DNA of 64,000 nucleotides, taken from assembly GCA_023935145.1 (NCBI GenBank), contig CM043700.1, positions 26,789,501 to 26,853,500 of the forward strand, given 5' to 3'. Shown here piece after piece: positions 44,573-57,050 of the stretch. The position numbers and the translations under genes are program-made. Below the pieces are notes generated by a model, which searched no databases, had not been told where the DNA came from, and was given only the letters and a program-made list of their open reading frames with translations. The DNA is from Bretschneidera sinensis. Lineage: Eukaryota; Streptophyta; Magnoliopsida; Brassicales; Akaniaceae. Position 1 is the first letter of the stretch; each line of letters begins with the position of its first letter.

Positions 44573-45311
44573 TAAATAATGCATGTAAAATTTGACTTGA
44601 TCCGACTCGAAACTCTATTACTATATATGGAGCCTATTAACTTGTCACACTTCAAACACAAGTTAGTATTGTGCCCTAATTATTAAGGATCAAAATAATT
44701 ATAAGTACCCAATTTTTGTGTAAAACTGTTGTAGGGGTAATAGGGTAATTTAAACACATTGATTTAATTTTTTTAACCTCCAAATACTTTTAATGATATC
44801 GAGTCAATCAGTGGTAGAAAAAATACACCGCAGGTACCGTTGAAAAGAGCTCACCGAGATCTATAGTATGAAACTCAATTTCACCACCCATCGTCAACCT
44901 TATGCCTTCACATGCTGCCAGCCGTCCTATTGTGACTTAGGGAGGCATTTTTTTAGATTTGCACTTTATGAGGGGCTATTACCAGAAATGGAAACCATCA
45001 CTGGGCCAAAAATTGGATTTTCTACTCACATGCAAATTTTGGCAGCGAACAATCATGGTGAGCAACATGCGTCGACGGTGTCCTGCCATTGCGAGTGGGC
45101 TTCGTATCGATTGTTTGCTATTCCAACTTTATTTATTTTTATTTTTTTTTATAAAATAACTAAAATACTCTTTGTTTTTAAGATACTCAAAAGCAATCTT
45201 GTCTAAATTAATTTGGGCATAATGCTAATTTGTTCTTTATGTATGGCAAATTAGCATTTCTTCACACACACATGTGGAGTAAAACATTTGTCTGACAAAA
45301 TTAGCTTTACC
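44573..45311. other. Spacer; no gene seen
   Basis: Overlapping frames at 44868-45206 and 44959-45159 lack any recognisable domain and disagree in frame. Otherwise AT-rich. Confidence 0.5.
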
Positions 45312-45736
45312 TAAGGCTATGTTTGTTCACATATAAAATATATTACAACATAAGACCAATTAAATGTAAAATGAGTTTTATGTAAAATTATAAATTTTCG
45401 GTTAAATTTGCTTTGTTTCATTGAAATATGAAAATAAATGATAGAAAATGTAAAAAATAAATAAAGAGAGAAAATTAGTGGTGTGATATATGAGAGAGAA
45501 ATTTTAGGAGAGTGGAAGAGTGATTTCTTTTATAAATAAAGAATCATTTTCCAATCACTTGTAATATAAATTACCCAAAAAATGACGAAAGTTGTTTCAT
45601 TAAGCTTATCATTCAGCGATGTAATATTCTATTTTACATTAAATTGCTTTTCATAGAATCTAAATCCTAGTAAAATACTAGTTTACATATATTTGATTTC
45701 AAACTGCCATTTTCTATTGAAACAAATGGAGCCTAA
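45312..45736. mobile_element. MITE-like element, hAT-type ends
   Basis: The left end TAAGGCTATGTTTGTTCACA resembles the right end read on the minus strand, TTTTAGGCTCCATTTGTTTC. These GGCTCCxTTTGTTTC-type ends recur in plant non-autonomous DNA elements. The inside is AT-rich without coding. The target duplication is unclear. Confidence 0.45.
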
Positions 45737-46019
45737 AACATGTTTGGATTAAGCATTTTCTTTTTCTTTTTCTAATCAAACTAGGATTTTCAATATTTAT
45801 AATATTTTACAAACAATTCATTACTACTCTATATAAACAAGCATTCCACAACTAATCAATTATCATGTAATTAAATTCATTATATTAATATATTTATTTT
45901 CATATGATTATGTTTTAGTTTTACTCTATTTAAGCAATCATTTATTAAAAAATAATAATTACTCTCCATGAACAAGTTTTTTCGACAAATAATTCTTTTT
46001 GTTTGTTTTAAAGAAAATC

Positions 46020-47460
46020 TCTTTGAGATAGAGGGGGGTTTGGTGTCTCCTACGAGTTTATTAAATAAGAAGAAAAATACAAGAAAATGGGGGACAATAT
46101 AGCCCATACCCAAGCAACAGTCTCAGATGGCACTAAACCTTACTCTATGAAAACAATTTACAATTCTCTAAAGATAGATAAGCCCGTGACATCATGATCC
46201 AAGGCTTGTTTACAAAATAAAGGGAGACAAAAAATATCCCAAAAAAAATTAGAACCACTAAGGGTTGGACCCACTTTAGCCAAACTGTTAGCAAGCCCAT
46301 TAGCTTCACGAAAAACATGGTGCATACAATCAGGACTAGGAAGAAAACCTTGTATATCACGTACCACATAAATAATCTCCCAAGGGCACGCGCACTGACC
46401 CAAAATGATCTGAACTAAGGATTTGGAATCATACTTCACTAAAGCCACCAAAAAACCGTGCTCCTTAGCTAACTGAAGGCCCACCAATAAAGCGCAAGCC
46501 TCGGTTTGCATATTCGTACATACCTAAAAAATATAAGTGTACGCTAGAAGCAAGACCTGGCTCGAAAAACTCCCCCACTAGTGCACCCTACCGTAGACAC
46601 AGAATCAACTCACGAAGCCTGTTGAGCACCTGCCTAATAACCTGACCCGTGTTATAAGGCACGCGTTATTAGGCATGCCCTCAAACAAGGCTTCATTACG
46701 AGCCCACTAGATTTCCCATAGACCCTTGATTAACACTCCAATTTTAGTGAAGCCCATATGAGATCAAAGATGCAATTTATGAAACCAATGTTCCACAAGC
46801 TGTGAAATCGAAGACGCCAAAAGAACATTCAAACAAGCACCGAAAAGCGTCCAAACAGCCTAAGCTAAATCACTCCCAACAAAGAGATGATCTAAGGATT
46901 CCACTTTACAATGGAATTGAAGTCACTAGATTTATTTTTTTATAGAAAAAGTATAGATTAATAAAGGTTAAATTAAGAACATCTCTACTTTAATATTTGG
47001 ATTAGATTTTTATTGCATTAATAATTTCGTTTATATTAGACTAACATTAATGTTCCTTATTACATAACTTTTTGGAGAGACTATATAAACAAGCCACATA
47101 CAAAATGAATAATTACGAATTATAAATAAGTTTTCCACAACATTAAACTTTTTAGAAAAATGTAATTGATATTATTAGATATAAAAGTAATATTTTGCTA
47201 GCTAGGAGAACTGGAAATTTCTGAAAAAAGTCCACTAACAAGATTTAACAGAATAGCAACCATTTTTAGAAAAAATCCCAAATGATGCAATCATCACGAC
47301 AAAAAGGACAAATAGAAATAGCAATAAATCTGCTTGCCACATGAGGAAGAAAAGTATCCTGAAAAAGATCTCGATTGTAACAGGTACCAAAGGGCAGGGC
47401 AGCATTAGATCCTTGACAATACTTAAAAGATCTGTCAACCAACCTCTTAAACATAGTCAT
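46020..47460 (-). mobile_element. L1-type LINE 3' part with RNase H domain
   Basis: Minus 47460-47235 contains SFGIFSKNGCYSVKS (the pre-zf-RVT motif) in a broken frame. 46930-46520 is eroded zf-RVT sequence. 46511-46158 is an RNase H-like domain (QTEACALLVGLQLAKEHGFL, KYDSKSLVQIILGQ, HHVFREANGLANSLAKVG). This is a different LINE family from those in SYP32, since it ends with RNase H. It is 5'-truncated; no target duplication was found. Confidence 0.8.
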
Positions 47461-48277
47461 ACCCTGTTTGAGTTATAAAATAATTTTTATTATATTAAAA
47501 ATTTTAAAATTTTAAATTCATGTATAAAAGTAATGCATAGTAAATTTTACATCACAATTTTAATTTTCAACCAAAAAAAAGAAAAGTCACACTCGTTAAA
47601 TAAGTCTACCGGGACTGGACAAAAGATTAAATTGCTAATCCTGCATGGATGGAATCCTATCTTTTATAAGCACGCGGACATCTATCTTTCTTTCTAGTTA
47701 GAAATGTTGAAACTTTAAAAGCCAACCCGAGATAATGATTTGGTTGTTGTACGCTCTTAACCGAAGGACATCAGGAGAATTTTTTGTTCTTCGTTATGCT
47801 TTTTATTGAGGTGAAAATTTATAGTTTATTTATTTATTTTGTAGTAAAAATTAGTACATAGGTAGACTATCTTATATATTTATCCGACGGTATTTGATCT
47901 TATAAAATGAATATAGAGTAGTTTTTGTCACACATGTATTGAAATCGAAGTTAAAAATCAAAATTAAAAATCATTTCGCACTCTATTCAATGAAAACTTA
48001 AATATAATACCAACAAACATTTTTAATAGACGGATTCTTATCACTGAATCAAACGTTTGTTTTATTTTTTTATTTTTTAGTAACCCTTTAAAATTAAACT
48101 TTTATCATATTTAATAGTTTTTTATTTTATTCTATTACATCAATAAAATGAACATGACATGAGAAACCAATAGAAATAAGAACACAACATTTCTAGATGG
48201 GAACCAAAATTCCTGGAAAAGAGTAATCAATTTTATGATACAATCTACATATAGAAGCGTTGATATTCTATTCGTCA
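47461..48277. other. Spacer and 3' UTR of the GH17 gene
   Basis: AT-rich. The part from about 48120 to 48277 should be the 3' UTR of the glucanase gene. No other feature seen. Confidence 0.55.
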
Positions 48278-50651
48278 TCATAGCAGAAGCAAGAAAACCA
48301 TAAATCCCCCAACAAATCTGAGTAATAAACCTGAAAATCCCCTCTGCAGCAGCACTGAAGAAGCAAAAGCTATCATCACTGGGAACTCGCAATCCCCTTC
48401 AGATGGATCCTCATCTGTAATCATAGCCAAACCAGAGAAATCACAGTTCCAAGGTTTCTGGTTGTTCATTTGATAGTACATATTGAAAGCATAAGAAGCA
48501 TTCCCTTGTACACTTAGATGATTGCAAGAGGACCCATAACCCAAAGCAGTACAATCTGATAGGCTACAAGCGTAGTCAATACTGTCCGGCAATTCCTCCA
48601 GATCACTTGCTTGGGGATCCAGTACACACCATCTCTTCACCATATATTCTACATCTTCCACTGGAACTAGAGCCTTATCCTCTTGTAAACCCGATAAGTC
48701 TAATTCGTATTTCGGCTTCCCATCAAACTCAAAGATCCCCCAGTGCCTCTCAAAGCTCCCAGGTGCAATGCTTTTAGCATCCTCATCAATCAGGCTAAAC
48801 AGATAAACATCAATAATACCCTTTCGAGCTGGGGTACCATCTCCACTCAAAATATGTTTAAGTAATCCCTGATTGAATCTCTTTGCATTTTGGATATTGG
48901 CATTTTTATCACCATCAGTAGGCCAACCAACTTCTCCAACCATGATCTTCATATCAGGGTATCCGGCTTTGTATAGAGCCCAAACAAGAGTGTCCAAATT
49001 AGCATCAAAAACATTTGTGTAGAGTAAACCACCATCTCTAACGGGCTTGTTTGTTCCGTCGAAAAATGCAAAGTCCATGGGGAAATATTCGTTGCCATAG
49101 AGGCAGAGGAATGGATAGATATTTACAGTGAAAGGCGCATCATTCGAATGTAGAAATTGGATTATTTCAATTGTGAGGTCTCTAAATTCAGAGCGGAAGT
49201 CACCTGCAGATGGCACTGGGTTTGAGTCCGGGGAGTTATAGATATCGGCATTGAAGGGAACTGTGGCTTTGATATGGGAACCAAGACCTGCATCATTAAG
49301 GGCTTGCTGGATGTTTTTGAGGGCTGGTAAGGTGAACGGTACGAAAGTGCCATTATATGTTTGAAGGAAGGGTTCATTGCCTACAGCAACATACCTGCAA
49401 AATCAAATTTCAAAGTGAAATCACAAGAAGTTGAAGGACAGAAAGCGAACATAATATGCTCATCAGCAATTAAGCAAGACCAGTGTGTATGAAAATAAAA
49501 TTAAAACCAGACCCAGAAAAGAAGGAAATTAAGAAGGAACAGAATTAACATAAAAAATCAGTATAACTAAACAGGACAATAAAACATCTTAAATTTTTAG
49601 CTTCTTCATGAATTGAACCTCATGAAATTACTGCAGATAGTGGTTCAACTTGGTTAAAAAAAGTTTTGATGAACCTAGAATTAGCAGTGATCACCACTAA
49701 AAATGAAATGTGAGCCACTAAGATTCAGCTGCAGATACCAGCGACAAAAGGCAGGCAGACCCAATCAAGTTTATTGATGGTGACTTTTTTGTAGTGGTAT
49801 GTGTTGCGATCACATGCGCAGCAGTCTAGGCACCAAAAAGGAACTGAATATTCCCTAACAAAATTAAGGAATCGAACTCACCCAGTATGAAAAAAGGTGC
49901 AGGAAAATGACACCTAAACAGAATACTGATAATTGCAATTACACGTACTCGGGAAGAACTTCAATCATCATTAACGATAATAAAATTATTATGCCCAGAA
50001 CTGCAAACTCAATTGAAGAAGAAAATAGAAAAAAAAATGGACAAAATATATAATAAGATCAAAATAATGAGAAAAACGACAACAATCAATGGTAAAGAGA
50101 AAAAAAAATTACCATAAATCATAATCAGAAACAAGGATTTTAGTTCATCATATGGCATTTAATGGAATTGGGCTAAAATTGAACAGCATCTTTTTTCTTC
50201 TTTTTTTTTTGTGTGTGAACATCAACAACATAGCTCATTTGCGCAAATTAAAATAGCATTGAAAATAAAATGAAGAAACTGCATAACTCAACTTGATATT
50301 GACTCCACCAGGATAAGAGTAACCGGTGACATTAGCATCCACCCAAGAATCAGCAGCCTCAGGATCCTGACTCAGTTCCTGCAACATGAGATTGGGTATC
50401 GCCAGCATGACTTCAATATCAGTCCCAATAAGAGCCCCCAAAATCCTCTCATCGGCCTCGAAAAGCTTCAACTTGCCAAACCCATTATCACTCAACATTT
50501 TAACTACCTTATCTGGTGGCAAGTGGTGCGTTGCCATGGTTCCCCAGTTTACACCAACATTGCAGTTTCCATTTGAGAGCATACTCGTTAAAACAAGAAA
50601 CGTAACAAAAATAATATTGTTACAGTTCTCTAGTATTCTAGCTTCTGCCAT
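48278..50651 (-). CDS. Glucan endo-1,3-beta-glucosidase, GH17 + X8, GPI-anchored
   Basis: Model: complement(48278-49394, 49395 intron to 50292, 50293-50651), 491 aa. The family hydrolyses callose (1,3-beta-glucan) at the cell surface. Seen: a signal peptide (1 to about 31), the GH17 start NVGVNWGTM, the acid/base Glu 127 in YVAVGNEPF, the nucleophile Glu 274 in [12 protein letters not shown], and an X8/CBM43 domain (about 376-462; RWCVLDP ... [18 protein letters not shown] ... FNMYYQ). A hydrophobic tail (about 470-491; [16 protein letters not shown]) fits a GPI-anchor signal. It is closest from memory to glucan endo-1,3-beta-glucosidase 8 of Arabidopsis. The intron splits the Lys codon before YVAVGNEP, as is usual in the family, but its donor GTTGAG is weak. 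The next upstream ATG would add a basic stretch that is unlikely to be used. Confidence 0.94.
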
Positions 50652-51484
50652 AATATATTTTCTTTTTCTTTTTCTTTTATGAATCTTCTTGGATTTAGAA
50701 AGGACGAGAGAGAAGAATAATGATTTTGATATTAAGGGAAGCAAAAGAGGAGAGGGGAATTCTTCTGATTCTTTGTTCCAAGTTTATAGTAGTAAGTATA
50801 ATTTTTTTTTAATTTGATTGCCTTTTTGAGAAACTTCATGGGGAAGGGAGAAATCTATATGGTGGTTTATACAGTGAAAAGCAGAAAAGGGAATGGACAG
50901 ATTTGTTTCTTTATTCTGGTATTCAGTTATGGTGCCAGAACATGCTAAAACGCTCTCAAAATTGTTACTTGTGGCACACGCGCGCACCAAATACACTAAG
51001 CATGGAGTTTGCACATGCTGCAAGGCTTTTTCATTAAAAGTTTGCAGTTAAATTTTCACCGTACACCACTTCATTATTTTCCCTACTTCTTTCCCTTTGA
51101 CCAATATTTTGTCATGAACATGATCAGCACTTCGATTTCAACAAATCTAAAATCCTTTTCCTTTTTTCTATTTTTGGTATTTTTTTTTCTTTTTAAATTA
51201 TTGTCTGCTCGTGATCAATCTAAATATCACATATCAGTATAGTTATTGTTAGTATATTCAATTCATATGCGAGTTATCGTATATCAAAAATAAATAAAAA
51301 AATAAAAAAAAAAGTTATATTAGTGTCCATCCATATATTTATGTATATCAAACTCGTGTTTATGTGATCTACCGTCGTGTGACGTGGTTCAATAAATTCG
51401 TCCACCTCGTTAGAAGTGTTTGGGTTTGAGTTTTTCCATAAACGTTTGCTGATGCTAAACCTAAAACTTCATCGAATAAATACC
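50652..51484 (-). promoter_or_regulatory. 5' UTR and promoter region of the GH17 gene
   Basis: TTTTCTTTTTCTTTTTC-type pyrimidine sequence precedes the ATG on the minus strand, as in plant 5' UTRs. Farther up there is a TTTTTTTT-rich tract and a GTGCGCGCGTG stretch (near 50978). No firm TATA box was assigned. Confidence 0.4.
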
Positions 51485-52645
51485 CCGTTTGGTTGCAGTA
51501 ATAGAATTAAGGTTGAATTGTAATCAAAGCTATAATGAAATTGAAATTGTAATCCAATGAGATTGTTGAAGTAATCTAATTATTGTATTTGTTTAATTTG
51601 TTTATACCACTAGAATGAAATCAGATTGAATAAAATATGTTTGGAGATAAAATTTATATAATTAATTATAATCATTATTATATATATTATATTATATTAA
51701 TTTATTTATATTGAACATATCTTTTATATTTATTCATTATTTATTAATAGTTTATAATTTTATCATATAATTATCTTAATTTAATTAATAATAATATTAT
51801 TTATATATATTATTTTTATTAATATATTATATTTTTACTATAATAATATTATGTTATTATTCATTTTATTATTATTTCATGATATTTAATATTATTAGCA
51901 TTTTATTATATATATCATATTATTTACTATCATAATATTATATTATTTAACTATCTTATTGTATTAATATTTATTTTATTATTTTCTAAAATTTAGCATT
52001 ATATTAATAGTTAATTATATTCTATTTTTATTAACTATTAGTCATATATTACTATATTTATATATATTATTAAATTATATTATTTATTATAACAATATTA
52101 AATTATTTTAATATTTTTTATAGTATTATATTAATATTTAATTATTTTTTTGAATATTTATTAATTTATTAATAATATATTTTATATTTATTACTTATTA
52201 CTAATATAATATAATATATATATATATATTTTTTACTTTTATTAAATTATGTTATTTACTATAATGATATTATCATTTTGTTTTATTATATTTAGTATAA
52301 TATTATATTAATATTTAATTATACTTTCAAATATTTATTAGTTTATTTATATTTTTGAGTTTTTAATGATATATTGATATTATTATTCATTATTTTTAAT
52401 ATATTATATTATTTTTTTATATTTAATATAATATTTAATTATATTATGAATCCAAGATGAATCAAGATTGTAATGTAATGCTTATTATACTCCTTCAATA
52501 GTGTAACACCCATTACAACATTTTGGTGTAATGACCTTTATAATGTAATATTCATTACAACCATTTTAAACCAACTAAACGACATAATGATTATTACGGG
52601 ATGAATGAGCATTTCATTACAACTTTGATTACTACAATCAAACGG
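51485..52645. mobile_element. 1.16-kb AT-rich inverted-repeat DNA element
   Basis: The left end CCGTTTGGTTGCAGTAAT (51485-51502) matches the right end read as CCGTTTGATTGTAGTAAT on the minus strand (52645-52628), two mismatches in 18. Similar TAATCAAAG and GTAATG words follow on both sides. The interior (51640-52440) is almost purely A/T with TATTAAT-type repeats. No transposase. The target duplication is uncertain. Confidence 0.75.
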
Positions 52646-53738
52646 AACAAAAGTGCAATCGTCCACCTTGCCAGATTCACTTTGTGTGCTCGATCTATTA
52701 TTTCCTAACGAATATGTAAGGTAATTTATGTACTTGCTCATTTTATCTACCAAAAGAAAGATATGTTACATAACGTTTCATTTTAGTCTGTCATAACTCA
52801 TAATCAAATATAGTTACTATAACTAAAAAGTTGTTTAAAACGAAACATAAACAGCTTAATTAAGTACATAGTATGTTGTAAAAGTTCAAAGAGCAATGCA
52901 ATTAAGCAACCAAAAATATATCTTTATTGTTTTATTAAAATGTGTAATTTTTATGCTTCAATCTTTTTATTATCACATTATGAGAGGAAAGGATCAGCAC
53001 ACGACACATTGTGATAAGCTGATGCATCCTTGACGCATGAGTAAATGGAAGTCATTAATCATTACTTAGTACAAATGGTCATATTGACTGCTACAGAAGA
53101 TAATCAAAGAGAGCCCTCTAAATGCTAACTTTACAGCGAAAACCTACGTCTTTCATTTTTAACTCCTATCTTTCTCTTTGTTTTTGTTTCCCTTTTGTAA
53201 AAGATCACCTTTTTATCATCACAAAAGGGTGGTCGCTAGCTAATGTCCTATGGTGCATTCCAAAGAAGGATATCGGATAGTATCCCCATCTCAATCAGTA
53301 GGAGTTGCAATCTTCACAGGTACGGTATCCTCTGCTTCCAAGGGCCTGTATCGTGCCACGTAAGACGTAGGGCCTCCTTGTCGTTGAAGAGAGGGCAAAG
53401 CTAAGGAAGCTCTTAAAAGTTTGCGGATGATTTTTTAAGAAAGTGGGAGATGATAAACAAATTTTCAATAGGTTTTAGCTTCCGTTGAAAATGGCAATGA
53501 AAAGACCTCTTTATTTGGCTATTGCTTGATTTTTGGTATTATGATGATAATCTTTCCTAACGACTTGCTATTGTTTTCGAAAGGTAAAAATTGGACATTT
53601 ATTGGTTGGCTTTTTCTACAGCATTTTGTCACATTCAAATTGCATAGAAAGTCTTCAAAGTTTTAACATACTTAAATCCTTTTTAAGTTTGGTAATTTAT
53701 TTCTTGATCTTTTAATTTCTATAATTTAATATATACAT

Positions 53739-53787
<49 letters not shown>

Positions 53788-54139
53788 TTTTTTATATTGT
53801 GGTTACGCCACATGTAAAAGACATTAAATTCTTTCATTTTTAATATATTAAAACCTCTTTTTTCTGTATTTCTCTCTAATAATTACTCTTAAATATATTA
53901 TTATTACTACATCTTTTTCCTCACCCTTTACGATAACTTAGTTTTACTTCTTATATATATATTTTTTTTTTCAAAACCTATCTTAAAAAACTCAAAACAA
54001 CTAAATTACCATAAGTACTATTTTCATAATTACTCATATAATAATATAATAATCAAAATTTTGCAGTAATTTAAATAAAATTTTAATAATAATATATAAT
54101 TGTTATATATATTACCAAAATATATAGCAATCACTATTT
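52646..54139. other. Spacer; no gene seen
   Basis: No coding block could be supported. 53100-53420 is less AT-rich (GGTACGGTATCCTCTGCTTC) but has no frame of note. 53700-54130 is A/T-rich with a TA repeat. Confidence 0.5.
53747..53784. repeat. (AT)19 microsatellite
   Basis: Uninterrupted AT dinucleotides over about 38 bp, preceded by TACATA variants. Confidence 0.95.
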
Positions 54140-54384
54140 ACCTTAATAGATCAGTCTTAATTCGAGCTCATAGAGGGCTCCAGAATTATTGCAACAAAGA
54201 AGCAATATAGAAGGAAAAGAAAACAAAGAACTGATTATATTCATTGATTCTTCCTATTAGATTACAAGTAGTATTTACACTATCATTCTAATAAATTACA
54301 ACTCAAGAATGAAAGAATGACTAGTAGTTAGTTAGTTTTCTTGAGAGTCTAACAACCATAACTACTTTTAACTAATTCTTAACA
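54140..54384 (-). repeat. 3' LTR of the chromovirus-like remnant
   Basis: Starts TGTTAAGAATTAGTTAAAAG at 54384 on the minus strand and matches the copy starting at 58729. The other end is uncertain because similarity fades over 54140-54150. Confidence 0.7.
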
Positions 54385-55755
54385 ATCTCTAACTGTCTTG
54401 TTACAATTCAACCTTCATATCTGGAAGTCCTGAAACTTACCAAGCATCCTTGTAGTTCTTATAGGCTTTCTGACTCTATTATCAGCTGTTGTAGGTGGTA
54501 TTTGTATCTCTTTAAGCTGTCTATTTTCCATTTCTTGCCATGTATCATGTCTTCCAGTAGTAATGTTGTCATCATTGCCTTCTTCTTTGAAAAACACCTT
54601 GTCTTGAAGGTGATAAGAATGATGTAGCTTCTTAAAGTCATCACAATCTTCCCAAGAAGCTTCCTCCAAAGGTAATTCTTGCCATTATATCAACCATTGT
54701 GGGATCCATTGGCCTTGCCTCTATACTGTTCTTTCTCCTACAATGGCCAAAGGAGAATATTGAGGTGTGTTATCCTTCATATCAGGTGGCAATAATACTG
54801 CAATTGTATGCCGCGAGTCTCCTTTAAAAGTTTTAAGTTTACTGATATGGAAAACAAGATGTATTTGTGAAGAAAGTGGAAGTTGAAGCCTATAAGCTAC
54901 CTGGCCAATTTTTTTGTTTACAACAAAAAGGCCATAGAACCTTTGCGCAAGCTTATGAAACTTCTTAGTGGCAATTATGCTTTGCTTATAGGGTTGCAAT
55001 TTAACCATTACCAAGTCATATTTCTTAAACTCCAACTTAGTTCTATATTGATCATAGTAAAGCTTCATTCTATTTTGAGCTTCAGCTAAGTCGTGTTTCA
55101 ACTGACTGAGAATCTCTTCCATGGTACCCAGATTATGATCTAATGCTTATAAAGGAGTACCGTCTTTGCAATAAGCTGAAATAGAATGTGGTAATCTCCC
55201 ATAGACAGCAAAAAAATGAGTCATGTTTATAGCATAATGATAAGTGGTATTATAATGTCATTCTGCCCAAGGTAGGAAAGAGAACCATTACTTAGGTTTA
55301 TCACACACAAAGCTTATCAAATATATTTTCAAACATCTATTAACCATTTCTGTTTGCCCATTTGTTTGAGGGTTGTAAGATAAGCTCATTTGTAGCTGAG
55401 TACCACGTAATCTAAATAATTCTTGCCAAAAATTCCTAAGGAAGATGTTATCTCTATCACTGACTATGGACGTAGGACATCCATTCAATTTCAAAATAGT
55501 GGTCATGAAGATAACAACTACTTTAGCAGCATCGTAGGTAGTAAGTAATGCAGAAAAATGATAGTACTTAGATAATTTGTCCACTACCACCAAGATGACT
55601 ATAAACCTTTGAGAATTTGGTAGGGGTTGTAAGAGCCCAAAGGGTGCTACATTTGGACTCTTGAACTTTTGACATGTGAAACAGCTGGTGACAAATTGAT
55701 CTACATCCTTCCTCATATGTTTCCAATGGAAATTTGCAGCTAATCTTAAGAAGGT

Positions 55756-56866
55756 TGTTAGGATATTTTATATTATCATAAAGTTTAATTTTGATGTAGA
55801 CAAACCTATGTTAAATTATTAATAAGTTAATTTGAGTGTGCAAGTTTAATGGTTTATTTTTTGGAAGACAAACAAGCCATAGTTGATGTGGAGTGGCCAG
55901 TAAACCAATCTTGCACAGAGTCCACATATGCACATTGGTGAGAAAAAGCTTGTAGACCAAAGTTGAAGTGTGGGGTCCACTGCATATTGTAAATCAAAGA
56001 AAAATCAATGAAGTTGGTGATGAAGGGTGCAGTAATGGGAATGGTTTGAATTTATGGAGTAACCATGTGCTGCACAAAAAGTTGAAAAAAGATCTTGCAG
56101 CATTTAAGTCGTTGGGAGCAAAAATATCTGACGTAGCAATTGACTACTAGAGGAAAACTGATGCTACAATAGAGGCACCTGAGAACAATACCAACAATGA
56201 TGTTTGCACAAATTAAAAAGGGAAAGTTGAGCAGTTAACTAGTCGACTAGGTGGTCGACTAGTAGTGTACCAGTCGACTACCAAGAAGAGCCAATCGACT
56301 GGTGAGTCGATTAGTGGAAGTTTCAGTGTTTTATAAAGACCAGTCAGAAGACCCGATCTACTAAGAAGAAGACCAGTCTACTAAAGAGTCGACTGGAGGT
56401 GACCGTTGGAAAACATAAGATCTACAATAAAAGGGATATTAGCCTGAAAATGAAGTTTTCAGAGTTGCATTTTTGGAGAGCTTGGCTGAAGGTATAAATC
56501 AGAGTTGGCTGAAAGGAGTTCAAAATAAGAGCAAAAAGAAAGAATTTAGTCTTAGTTTTATTTAGAGATTAAAGATTCAGTGTTTACTACTTCAGTAGTG
56601 TACAAATCAATAGAGTGTAAAAGTGAGAGTTTGAGAAAGATTTCTTTTGTAAGGTTTTTTTGCTACCTGTAAAGCAAGACAAGGTGTAAAAGTTTGTTTG
56701 ATACCCGAAAATCCAAGCCAAGTGTAATCATTGAGATTAGTGGAACTCAGTAGACCGACAGAAATCCTATTAAAGAAGTGGACGTAGTCTCATCGCCAAA
56801 CCACTATAAATCCTTGTGTCCCTCTTTCTCTCTCTGTTAATTTTTTTATCATCACATTTCCTAGTA
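55756..56866 (+). mobile_element. Solo LTR (Ty1-copia type) inside the integrase
   Basis: A perfect 5-bp target duplication AAGGT lies at 55751-55755 and 56867-56871. The unit starts TGTTAGGA and ends TCCTAGTA, a mutated inverted pair. Near its end GAAGTGGACGTAGTCTCATC and CGCCAAACCACTATAAATCC are typical of Ty1-copia LTRs. There is no internal region, so this is the result of LTR-LTR recombination. Removing it joins the two halves of the integrase in frame. Orientation is inferred from these end motifs. Confidence 0.88.
56236..56400. repeat. GTCGAC palindrome array in the solo LTR
   Basis: Includes the 12-bp perfect palindrome CTAGTCGACTAG (56239-56250) and at least six further AGTCGACT- or AGTCGATT-type words at uneven spacing. 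Confidence 0.85.
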
Positions 56867-57050
56867 AAGGTCCTTTGCACGCCTGAATGACCACCACTAA
56901 GGCTACTATGAAATTCTTTTATCAATGACATCTTCCATTGAGAAGCTTCACCTATACAGATTTTGTTTTTGAAATATAGAATACCATCTCTTACAGACTA
57001 ATCCCTTATATCTTGTGGTCTTACAATAATCTCTTGGAATAAGTTGATTG

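Larger units (their letters stand above)
54415..57050 (-). pseudogene. Chromovirus integrase and chromodomain-like end, split
   Basis: 56970-56872 gives the integrase N-terminus (KEFHSSLSGGHSGVQRT). A solo LTR (55756-56866) then interrupts it. 55750-55288 continues (AANFHWKHMRKDVDQFVTSC, FTCQKFK) with the catalytic core (VVDKLSKYYHF, SDRDNIFLRNFWQELF, YNPQTNGQTEMVNRCLK, which includes the catalytic Glu). 55122-54721 is the C-terminal domain (YYDQYRTKLEFKKYDLVMVK). 54710-54415 ends with a chromodomain-like LPLEEASWEDCDDFKKL. Stops at 55287 and 54720 break it. Confidence 0.85.

Noticed and set aside
44868..45206. A 112-codon plus-strand frame
   Set aside because: No domain, ends in a low-complexity Phe/Ile tail, overlapped by a different frame of similar length.
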